64,000 bases of DNA. It comes from Tubulanus polymorphus. Its lineage: Eukaryota; Nemertea; Palaeonemertea; Tubulaniformes; Tubulanidae. Made by a program: the position numbers and the translations under genes. Below are positions 49,001 through 61,444 of the stretch, piece by piece. The stretch covers positions 12,192,501-12,256,500 of the forward strand of contig NC_134031.1 of assembly GCF_964204645.1 (NCBI RefSeq), given 5' to 3'. Below the pieces are notes generated by a model. It was not told where the DNA came from, ran no database searches, and worked only from the letters and a program-made list of their open reading frames with translations. Every line of letters begins with the position of its first letter. Position 1 is the first letter of the stretch.

Positions 49001-52000
49001 GCACATTTCATGTTTGCAGTCATCTGAATCTACGGCCCGACCCTAGGAACAATCGCGCTCCATCCCCAAACTGATAATACTTGGTTCTCCGAAGTTCACA
49101 AAAAGTTGATTGACGTCGATAACCAATGTTTGCCCGAGTGCCAATCTCTTTTTCAGACTAGATTCTGACTGCTGCAGCAGGTGGTAATGGCAGACAGTGA
49201 ATGGTATCATAAAATGATGTCAGATCAAATTGCGTGCAAATATTGGGATTCGAAGCCAACTCAGTGCATCAATTTGTCCGAAGCTTTGTCCAACACCGGG
49301 TATCCCGGGGGGAAAACATGGTTACTATTCACAGTGAAAGTGAAGAAATTCTGTGTTTTTGGAAAATTCTGCGAATCCGTGATCCCGCGATATGACATCA
49401 TCGCAGTAAGACTACCCTACCCTTCGCAGCCCAATAACAGTGATGTGACAACAAGAATATATCAAATACCCCAAGGATGAATGGGGCAACAGAATTTGGG
49501 TGATGGGCCTCAACGTAATGGTTACTCAAACCTAACCAAGCTGGCTGGTGTAATCAGCTGAGCTGGAACCACTCACCTAAACATACTAGTTGAAAACTAA
49601 GTTAATGGACATCACATCGAAGGTTCACCCTCCTCTACACCTAGTAAGGGCACTAGGGCATTCACACTGCGGCTGATGTGATCGTCCATGACTCAGGGCT
49701 CTATGGCACGGGCCGAGTAAATATCCAGGAAGATGTCACTATCCTTCTTGATATGGATGCCACAGTCAATGACCTCAAAACCTCAGTCTGGGCATCTTGT
49801 CACCAGTAATTGAGTTGCAAAAAGCCAAGAGATGCCTAAGTTCAGCTAATGGACAGGATCTTCACCTTATAAGGATAGGTAGATAAGGTAGCACTAACAT
49901 AAGTGGGTTGTGACTTAGATAACTCCTATGGTTATTGTTATTGGCCGGAGTGGCCGTTCGAATCCCTAACCCTGTCCCTGGTGTATGAGAGTGACCAAGA
50001 TGGGTTAGTCTCCCAGGAGCAAATCCCAGACGACAAGATCCAGCCCATACTGCACGGCTTGCAGATTGCTGACATGGGGATTGCAGAGGGGATCAGAAAA
50101 GAATTGATCAGTATGATCTGGAGCAACATTGATCTGTTATTTTCAGGTGATTTTGAACTGGGGCACACTGGGAATATACGTCCTTACTACTGTTCAACTT
50201 CTAGAACAGGGTTTGATATGCGAGATGCATGGGTGCCAGTTGCATGGGGCTTTGTCAAAAGTAAAGCCGGTTTCCGAGCAGCTAAATAAAAACTGAAATC
50301 GAAAAAGTGCCACTTGTTTCTAAGGAGAAAGAGGGTCAGATCGGCCTGGAAGGCAACATGGAAACGCAGACGCCATGTGTATGTAGCAATGTGCTGTGTA
50401 TGTGTTACTGACAGTTTTGTATTTTGAGTTGTATCAATGTTGAGGTTTAAAATACATCCATTTTCAAAAGATTGCCAAACAATTGCTTGGGGATTCTCTT
50501 TGGTTAAATAGCTCTGGGCAGTATGAGTAGCTCGGTTCTCATAAATCCTGGATGTTGCTCGATTTAGTAGATCCGAGCTGCTCCGCTTCTTGCTTGAAAT
50601 TGAACATATGAAATACTGAGCCACAGCACAATATTCGGTGACTTGCGTGACGGGTTGCTTGGACTATCTGTCATCTTTGAACTCCATGTGATTGCACCAA
50701 CCTCTGAACTCTGTTTTAAGGTTTTATATTCCGCCCGAACAAAATGTTATTAATTATCTGGCTGAGTTATACACCATCCAGAATTCGACCAAGGAGGATT
50801 TTTTGCCGAGTAATTGCCTGGATTAGCTTCTAGTAGCAAGAAATTAATGTCAATGTTGCTATTCCTGTAGAGATGAAAATACCACTAAAGCAAAAACTAT
50901 CATCATTAATTTCAATAATCTTGAATTCAGAGATGTAAGTATTCCATTTATGAAAGGATTTTTGGTTTTTTCATTCACTGACACATGACAGTTTCCAATT
51001 GATGGAGGGTTAACAAAATTGGAGTCTCCAACTGTTCAGAATTTTTAGTAGTCTATCTGGGAAATTTCCCTCAGCGATTAAACAACATGCAATCCGATTG
51101 GTACAGCAAGTTTTCATGCAGAAACCAGCACCTGACTTGCAAACTTCGGCTAGTGTGGCAGAGTTTCATGCTGTGGCCGAGTCAAGCAATGCCATCAGAT
51201 TTGAATCAATTTGAATTTAGCCTTGACCCCTGCTTATTCTGGATGGAAGGTTTTGGAAACTGTCAGTGAGGAAAAGCATCAGTGCAATTTATCCGCATTA
51301 ACATCATGAGGAGTCACTGACTTCCATGCTAGTGCTAAGCTTTTAAGTTTTTCCACTAAAAACCTTTATCTAACGCCCTTGGTAGACAAAGAAGGGACTA
51401 TGAAAGGAGTTTACCTGGAACAATTGCTTCTTCGTTTAAACACGTATCTCCATCCTTATGTCGAAAAATTGGCTCGGGTGTGCGATCACCATCACTATAA
51501 TCATCTTCATCGGTAGAGTCCTTTTCATGAGAATGATCGATGATTTCAACATGGGCATCAGTTGTAATTCCCATTTCAGTATCCATTTGACCTCCAAAAC
51601 CTTTCTGACCTGTATGACCTTTATGTCCATACAGGTCTATACTATCACCTGACTGACCTGTCCAAGAAAAAAAAACAACTTGCATAAGACAAGCATCCCG
51701 TTGGTTGATAGAGCTATGCTGTTTTATGATAATATTTACGGTTACACATCACGAGTCCGACGGTTCAGGAGTCTGAAGGTTCACAAGTCGACTACTTACG
51801 AGTCAGATATTTTACTTCTCTTGCAATAGGAGTGATTTATTTGATTAATTGATTTTGATTTAATATGGTGTGCCATGCAGACTCACCGTTCACACCTGCC
51901 AGGAACAAAAGGGGGGTTTGATTTTGAAATTGGGAATTGAGGTACAGATATGTAGTCATGTAGATGATCGGTCCTATATATACTAATTGGTAATTTTGGC

Positions 52001-55000
52001 CTGTAAAATCGATTCTAGGTTTTGAAACAGATTGGCGATAAAAAGTTTACACCTGTTGATTTTGCTCCTTTAACCATTTAACCGGCAATCCGTTGCTAGC
52101 GACCGATTTGAATAGACCAGCTATAGTGAATAGGATAGTCAAGTATTGATTTCAGGGAAGCATTCTAAGTCATTTTCCTGTGAGCAGATGGCGACACCAC
52201 ACGGCCTACAATGTCTAACAAAGCAGGAAAGTGATATATCATACTTTTGGCATGTAGTAGGGGGTATAGAAACCACATGTCACGTGGGTCAGATTTCTGA
52301 AGTTGAAAAGATCGTTAGTAGTAATGGCCAATGCACTAAATACGCTCTCTAGTGAGTTTGGCTGATAATTTGGACATAGTAATGAAATATTCTGATGATA
52401 ATTCGCATTGGGATGAATCTGATGACAGTGCTTGATTATGGATGGCCCTAAAATCTGGATGACCTTGGGACCTGTGACCCTGGGGTCAGACCCTGAAGGT
52501 GGCCCCCAAAGTTCGCAAACTTTGTACCATTCGAAAGCTAATGAAAAGAGCTTTTATAAAATACATGCAATATGGGGTTATCCCTCATATCTACTGAGTT
52601 ATTCAGTTTTCCCCTTGTAAGGTCCAAAATCACTCACAGGCCAAGTACCAATACAATAGAGCAAGTAAGACGGTAATGCATAGGCGACGCTGGCGTAAAA
52701 TGTGCCATGCACCGCTAACAACAAATGTATTTGATAGAAACGCGGCGGAACCCGGCAAAATCGACCTCAGGCAGAGGGGTCACCATAACCACGAAGTGGA
52801 TGACAGTCTTATAGCGAGAGACTCTTTCGTCAATACAATGAAACACGTTATTGAAGATGACCCCCATGAAGCCAATTAAAAGACTGTTTAAAAGACTGTC
52901 AGCATTTTGCGCGAGCAAATATAGCTGTGCAGGGAGGTGGAGATAGGCCTCCAGCTCTACCAGATTTTGACTCTATGCATACGCAGATGTATCAGGTGAA
53001 AGCTAGTATGGTGCCTGAAATCCCTCCTGTTATACTGGATGTTGATATAGGCGTATGGGCTTATACGTGGCGACAAAGGCAGTTCTTACTATTCCAAGAC
53101 AACAATTGGGCCATCATGATTTTTGCAACTAGATCAAATCTACAGGTGCTGATACAATGTAATGAGCTTTATATGGGCGCAACATTTTGAACGACCCCTG
53201 ATCCGCGTGTGCAAGTATTTACAACGCTGGTTGATTATCATGGGCGGGTGTTGCCATTTGTGGAAGTACTGATGACCAATAGAACTATTAGAGATTATTC
53301 CGAGTACTGCATGTACTCAAGCGCAAAAATAGACGAGTGGTTGATCATCGATGGCAACAAGACTCAGTCATGGATTTTGAGCAAGCACTAATGACTGCAT
53401 TGGAAACAGAAATGCCATTAACAAATATTCGAGGATGCAATTTTTTCACTCAACCAAAGTCTCATGTTCAGGTATTAGGATTGCTTGCAGCATACAGAAA
53501 CAATCACCGTGAGCAGAAACTGCTTCACAAAAACATGGCAATCGGGTTTCAACCGCCGCACCAATAATCACGCAGAAGGTGAGATGATTGCATATGCTTG
53601 AAAGTTGGTGTCATGTTTCAGATAAAGTTGGAAATGATTAACATATGATAACTGAAGTAATGTTAAATCTCTTCGCATTATAATGTTCGTTTCTTTCTAT
53701 TTCCAATTTATTATGAAAGGCACTTGAATTTGAATAATAATAAGAACGCAACTATCACAATCTTCATGATGATAATGAGTTTATTTACATTTTCAAACGT
53801 TTCGATCGATTTCGACTCATCTCTTCGAGTCCTTTTCAAGAAATGACATGAAAAGATACAAACTATGTATAGTATACTGTTACTAATTACAGAGAATATC
53901 ATGCAGAGGTGAAGTGGCCTAGTTTACAAAGTACAAATGGATTATAAACATATCAAAATACGTTCAGTAAAAATGAGACCATGTGTAGAAAGTTGTTTGT
54001 TTATACTTGGTTTTTTGGATTTTATATATAATGCCTCTTTGATGGTGATTTCAAAGTCATTTTTTCCAGAATCAACGATTGAAAAGTTGTTTTTTAAAGA
54101 AAAATTTGATGCACAATTTTTACATGATGTTAAATGTTACTTAATTGCTGAAGGCGAAGTTCCATGCTCCTTTACCCTTGTGGCCAAATGTCGCATTGTT
54201 TTACCAATGTATGTGTTATTTGCATCACGCAAACATTTGAATTTATAAATAACATTGGCTAACAAGGGTGAAGGAGTATGGGACTTGAGTGAAAAGTAGT
54301 TCCTAATTTTGAAAGAAGTAAAGACAATACGAATATCCACGTTGTAATATTGTTTGAATAGACTCTTGAGTTTTCTGCCAAATATAATCGAAGGGAGGCC
54401 TATGTAAGGAACGAAAAAAAGTGTTTCGACCTTATCTTCCCTGACCATACTAGCGGGAGTATCATCACTACATTTGCTATTCAAAAATCTTCTAAGACAC
54501 GAATTAAACAAATCATGTGGGTAGCCATTTTTGTGGAAAACGTTTTTTAGGAAATCAATTTCTTGTGAGAAAACAAACCAACTACTGCTTATGGTATATG
54601 CTCTATGGAGCAGACATTGGATTAAGCCAAATTTCCATTTTTGAGGACACATAGCTGAAAAGTTTAGAATCAAGCTAGTGTAAGTTGATTTTCTAAATAC
54701 ATGAGAAGTGAAGGTACCATCATCCGTTGTTGGGAGCGAAATATACGTATCTAGAAATGGAAGTGTAGACGGTCCTATTTCTGAAGTAAATTTAAGATTA
54801 GGGTGTAGTGCATTAAGTTTCTCCAGGAAAGATGCATGTATTGAATCACGTCTGAATACACAGAAAATATCATCAACATAACGTAGGTATAACGATGGCG
54901 CGAAACTTTTCCCTGAAAAATCATTTAGCAGCTTAGATTCAAAATAAGCCAGACAGAATTAGCCATAGTGGGCCCTAGAGGGCTGCCCATAGTAACTCCA

Positions 55001-58000
55001 TCTACCTGTCGGAAAAATCTTTCGCGATACATAAAGATTCCACTTGTTGCTATTTTCATGAGTTGTTTAAAGGTAGCCTTATCAAAATCTGGTTTAGTAG
55101 TCGATCCATAGATATGGTCTGCTATAATATTGATAGTTTGTCCCAATGGTACATTAGCAACAAAGTGACACGACATCAAAGCTGATCAGTATATCAGTAG
55201 GTTTGAAATAGAATTGTTTCAATCGCTCCAAAAAACTGGAGGTACTGTCTAGCAAGTAATTAGAAGGAAAATGTGGTTTGATAATAAGTAATTAGAAGGA
55301 AAATGTGGTTTGATAATATTGTCAAGGTATTTAGCCAAATTATACTCTGCTGTGTTTAACATTGAAACTACAGGTCTGAAAGGAAGACCTGGCTTATGAG
55401 CTTTACAGAGGCCATAAAGTTTGCCTGGTTGGCTGCCAGATGGATAAATCGAATCATAAACCTTTTACTAATCGAGTCTTTTACATTTTTTCGTAGATAA
55501 TTTTTGATAGAATTTTCATTTCTTATCACTGGGTGCGATAAATTTGGATTGACCAGAATTTCTAGAAACTTAGATTTGTCAAAAACAATGTTGTCTAGTT
55601 TTTCAAAATATTCATTTGAATTAATAATGACTATACCATTTCGTCAAAAGAACAAACCTTGATATCTGAGTAGTTTTTTAAGTCCTTAAGAGTTCTATGG
55701 AAGTTTTGGCTAATCCTAGAACCACAAATAGTCTTTCCACTATGCAAAAACGACTGTGTTGCATGTCTCAAGTCGTCCTTTATTTTTGACTCTGTGTTCT
55801 GGTCTGATCCACTAACGATAGTCCTTTTATTGAAATGCCAAAGTTGTTCAACCTGCGTTTTAATTTGGATTTCATTGATGTTCTTTGGTAGAATGTGATG
55901 TTTCAATCCTAATCGAAGTGCATTTTCTTCCTCGATCGTCAGTTTTCTATCGCTGATGTTTAATAAACAGTCTGGAGCTGGAGCGCGTTGATCTTTCCAT
56001 AGCTTTGTCAGTTTCCGTTTCATTGGTCTCATGTGTACAATTTTTGTTGAGTTTGGACATGAGAATTGAGTATTCTAGGTAGCTCAGATTCTCACATATT
56101 TTCGATTTCAATTTCTTGTATTTGTGACAAGTATTTTGTAACTCCGATCGTAATAATCCGACTTGATTTTTTAAAATCTCAGTTTCGATGTTCTCAGTTC
56201 GACTGTAAGCTTTTAGTCTTGGAGGTTTGAACATCAGAAATTTCGGACAAATTTTCAAGTTGATGCATCGTTCAAAATAGAGTATATCCAAGCGTAACTT
56301 TGTAACCTTTGAACAAATCCTCTCGAATTTCTTCAGTTCACTAATGTGTATATCTCTTCGGTTGCAGCAATAATAATATAATTTCGAAAGAGTATCCAGA
56401 TACTTATTGTATCTTTATATGGTATACTAACTTCAATCCATCCAGTGTGAAGCATTTAGCGTTATACTTGATTAATTACATTAACTCTACCTATATAAAT
56501 ACCTCTATTACGGACCACAGTCAGTTCCATACTCTAATAAACATATGTTGATATATATTAAACATCCGTTGTCGTCGTTATTTATTGGGTATGGTTTGAA
56601 CATGGAGTGGAATTTGAAAAGGAATTGGGTATTTCAGCCCTGGAGTTTTGTCCATAACAGCATCCATATTGATGTTAACTGTGCCAGTTACTGCGCTCCA
56701 GATGTGTTAAAGGTAAGATACGTGGATGAACCAAATTCGAAGGCAAACCATTCAAGGGTCTTCAAGAACAAAACTAACTGACAGACCGACAAACAGACAA
56801 TGGACAAAAAGTGAATGCAATAGGCTGTCGGGACTTCTTAAGTCCTACTTGGGCCAAGAAGCCTTTCATCTAGGAAGGATAGCATTCAAATTCATTCCAT
56901 TTGTGTATCAAAAAGCGGGCCTCAAAAACAAACATCAAAGTGTAAAGCGATATCAATTTTTGACTAAAGCAGAAATACTTTAGCAGTGTATATCATTAGT
57001 ATCATTTACCTAAACTGAGCGCTAAACTTAAATCTGGAGCAAGGTTTTCGATTGTAGATACAGCTTTATCTCGCATCTCAATGTCACAAGAATGCACGTC
57101 CTGTGAAGCTGCAGCAGCTTTTGCATTTGTTGTACTTGGCTGGAATGATGGTAATTTAATCTCTTCAAGCTTCCCACAGCAGCTTATTGACAAATTCTGA
57201 TAGAAATCAAAATTAGCAGCCTAATAAGAAAACAATACTTTAAAATAATATTTGCAACCACTTATTCAATCAATTTAAATGAAAGGGTCTAAGGACACCA
57301 TATACATATAAGGGAATGTTTAAATTCTTGTCAATCGACTGGCTAATGAATGTATATGAAGTGATAGTAAATGTAAGCAACACAACATTTATTTAGGTGA
57401 TATTTACTGACTAGTGATTATCGGTCAGAAAAACTGATATAGGGCATTTCTCAGCAAACAAACTCTTGAATTGTCGAATAAACACTATAATCCGTGTAAA
57501 CTTTACATAAATGAAGAAATCCCACACTTTTATAAACTTCGACAAGCACAAAAAATTCTTCAATCTCAAATACCGGACTTATTTCTTTGGAATCAACTTT
57601 GATCTCTAGTGAGACATTTGTCAAATAATAATAAAATTAAAAGATCCACCAACTATTTGCAACAATTGGATACTCTAATCGACAAAAGCCCTTGGTCAAG
57701 TTTTACTAATATAGACAATGTCGTGAACCTTTCATCTACCGTTCTGTCTAAATTGCAAACACAAGTTCTTGGATACGGACTCAATTTTGCTTTACCGCAC
57801 CAGAAACGACACCTTTTGGATTTTGTACGCCAACTCGAATACCAGAATCGAAACAGCATCAATTACGGTTTCATATACATGAACCTAGAATCTATTTCAG
57901 ACCAACTAAAAATTCAGTACAATGAATTTTTCCCGCGCCGGTTTAGATCTGCCCATAGTGAACTTCGGAGAATTAAAACAATCCGCATCTCTAAATCAGA

Positions 58001-61000
58001 CAAAGGAGGAAAAATTGTACTCATGGACATTGAATCGTATAAATCTAAAATGCAAGATCTACTTAACAATCCGAATGTTTACAAAAAACTCAAATCGAAC
58101 CCGTTAAAAACAATGCAAAATAAATTTAACTAAGGACTGTCGGACATTATTGCGAATTTTTAAAGATGACAATGTTTCGAAAACGCTGGATAAATTTAAA
58201 TCTCGGTTACCGTCGCTCCCTTATCTCTATGGACTTCCGAAAATTCATAAGAAGGATATTCCGCTTCGACCGATCATCTCCAATTGTGATTCACCATCCT
58301 ATAGACTATCTAAATATTTGGCTAAAACTCTTTCACCGGTTCTTGGCTCATTTTCGAATGCCCATTTACGCCATAACCATGACTTATTGGAATGTTTAAA
58401 AAATGTTATTCCTGGGCATGATAAATTTATATCTTTTGATGTAGCTAGCTTATTCACTAATGTTCCTATAGAACCTACTTTGGACTTTCTTAGGAGAAAG
58501 TTACCTACTTTAGATTTTTATTTTGATATACCGGTTGATTGTCTTTTGGACTTAATTGAACTTTGTACAAAAAACTTATATTTTCAATTTGGTTCTAACT
58601 TTTTTGAACAGATTTTTGGTACGGCTATGGGGAATCCAATTTCCCCTGTTCTTGCTGGTTTATTTTTGGAACATGTCGAAAGTGAAATTCTTCCTCGTTA
58701 CACCGAAAGTAGACCCAAAATTTGGCGACGTTACATTGATGATATACTTTGTTTAGTTTCCCCCGATTTTAATGTGAATGGATTCTTACATTATTTGAAC
58801 TCTTTATATCCTACTTTGAATTTCACTTTTGAGTGGGAAGAAAATAATTGCATCCCGTTTCTCGATGTACTCATTCATAATTTCAAAACTAATTTGAAAT
58901 TCTCTGTATATAGAAAACCGACTAACGCTGAAGCTTATCTTCATATTTTCTCATTTACTCCTTTGAACATCAAAATTGGAATAGCCCAAGGATTATTTCT
59001 TCGAGCTCTACGTATTTGTGATCAAATGTTTTTAGATAAAGAAATCAAACATATAAGAACTGCTCTCAAGAAACTAGCCTATCCAGACAAAATTTTGAAC
59101 AAAGCTTATTTCAAAGCCCGAATTCTCACTTTGGACATAACGACCTGACCACAAAACGCAGAGCTCAAAAGAATATTATAATCCCGTATTTACCTACTTT
59201 GGAACGCTTTAAATCCACATTAAGCACCATCGACACTAGATTAGTCTTTCAGTATAATAACAAACTCACTAATGTTTTAACCAAAAATAAACCCAACAGT
59301 GAGCTAATTGAGTCCAGGGTCTATAAGATACCATGTAAAGACTGTAATATGATGTACATCGGCGAAACGGGACGTAATCTCAGTCAGCGTATTAAAGAAC
59401 ACAAAATAGATATCCACAACCAAAAGCCTGAGAGTGGAATAGCGAATCATGTCTTTACAACCAATCACCAATTTGACTTTCAGAATTCGAAACTTATTTA
59501 TCCTTGTAAAAAATATTCATAAGAGACACATAGTGGAATCAGCCCTTATATGTAAACTTTCGAAATCCAATTTATCTACTAATTTAAACTGGTTTTTCTC
59601 CACATAACCAATTATTATCCAGACACATCAACTCTTTATTAGATTTGGGTTGATGTCACTATGTGTCACTCTGTTATCGCCACCCTCTTCAGTCCACTTC
59701 ACTTAGTTACATAATTTGTTTTTACTCTGAACTGTTTAGAATTGCTGTGGTTTCCACGGTACCCCTTGATGTTTTATTGCTTGGTCTGTTTATCTTCAGT
59801 TTTGACACACTGCTTCAGATCCTGTGAGTTTATATGCTTTGTAACTTGTTTTTCTGGTCATTCCACCTGATGATGGCTGTTAGTCAACAGCCGAAACGTT
59901 GTGGTTTCGTAATAATAAATTTGATAGTATAATTTCAAATTCGAAGTGTGGGATTTCTTCATTTAAACTCTTGAGTTTCTAGGGTAAGTATCGCTAATTG
60001 TATTCCATAGTTATGGACCTTTAAATCTCCTTACAAATCTATAATGGCTTGATATCATTACAATAATAATAAATATTATTTTTATGCATTGATTTTTGTA
60101 TGACATCCCCATTGTTGGGAAAAAACCTTTTTGCATTGTTACTTGCGCATCAATAATATCGGTTTTACTATTATGTGATGCACAATAATAATTTCAGGAA
60201 AATATATATAAAAAACGCTTTTTCACGCTCTGCATGAATAAGATTTAAGTATTTATTTGAATCTAATTTATTTTGCATTTCAAAATTACATTACAAAATA
60301 GAACAAGAAATGAAATTCCTAATATGGACTTTCCTTAATTTACATGAGTGTACGTATGTTTAACCAGCATCAAAAATAAACATTGGTACTCTAGATTAGG
60401 GATTATAAGCAAAACAAATGAAAAATAGTGAAAACTTTGGATTGAATTCAAATGATGGGAGAAGACTGACTTTTACAGATAATTAGATCAAAAATAAGGA
60501 TGGAAAATATCACGAAAAAATATCTTTTTACGAATCATGAATGGAAACGCATAGGCCTGCTTATCTTCGGCATGAAGTTTTTGGCAGAATTTCAGAGAAT
60601 CCGTGCTCCAAGTAATCAAAAAAGCCTAAGATGTCCTCCTTGATTGAATCCAGAAGTTTTCATGAAAATCTGTCTATTGATACCATATCCATCACACACA
60701 ACTGCATGACATTCATCATGAATATACATGTAGCAGGTTTTCCCACTGACTCAAATAGACACTCTCCATGTTCATGGTGTGAGGATTTCTATACACTGTG
60801 TAGGCGGCCTACGAAGTTTATTAGACAATTTATTTTCATGAATTGAACAATTTCCAAGTTCCCAATTTTACTGCCTTTCTACAAAATTCACTGCTTTTCA
60901 CGGCCAGCCGCGGTGTACCCTGGTTGAATCCTTTGCAGTTTGCAGGAAAACTTTAACTAGGCCATGCGCTAGGCAAGCTTTTCATATACATGCACAGATC

Positions 61001-61394
61001 AATACATCACACAGCAGCCAGTCTGTAACAAGCACGTGTGTGTGAAGCCGCAAAAGGGCATGTGTTCTTCCGAAACGAAATGTAGTTCCAACAACAAATA
61101 AATAACTAAATTGATAAATAAGCAAAGGATTCCGATGAAACCCAATAGGGTTAGAGCTTTTATCACTGCATTGAAGGTTTTAAAAGTCCCAAAGAGAAAC
61201 TAAGCCTCGTTTGAAAGTAATTTTGTACCAAAGGAAGAGAGTTTCATATGCGATGACAAAATGGACTTCGCTAAAGCCTAAAAATTGACAGGGTTTCGTG
61301 TGAATTTTTTTACAATATAGAGTAATAGTGAAAATGCGAGACCCAGAGAATTCAAAAAGTGACTAATACGAATTCGGGCCCCTAACTCGAAAAG

Positions 61395-61444
<50 letters not shown>

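Larger units (their letters stand above)
53740..56420 (-). mobile_element. Penelope-like element, minus strand, degraded
   Basis: N-terminal coiled region at 56291-55947 and 56032-55631 (LKHHILPKNINEIQIK is the pre-RT block), RT at about 55620-54700 and a GIY-YIG domain at 54260-54137. The 3' part (53770-53835 read on the minus strand) has 'gactcgaagagatgagtcgaaatcgatcgaaacgtttg', the same kind of stem followed by CGAAACGTT as in the plus-strand Penelope at 59867. Multiple stops. Confidence 0.8.
57508..59965 (+). mobile_element. Penelope-like element, plus strand, with inverted flanks
   Basis: Bounded by a 22-nt exact inverted repeat: taaatgaagaaatcccacac(tt) at 57508-57529 and its complement at 59944-59965. 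Within: N-terminal region 57609-58133, RT 58150-59148, GIY-YIG 59199-59522, an untranslated 3' part and a hammerhead-like motif (59867-59908). Only two frame breaks (58134-58149 and 59149-59198), so it is much better preserved than the minus-strand copy. It lies in the SMG8 intron between exons B and C. Confidence 0.85.

Noticed and set aside
50187-50624. 145-codon minus-strand open frame
   Set aside because: No domain, no splice context and poor composition; it overlaps the Gypsy-like remnant on the other strand.
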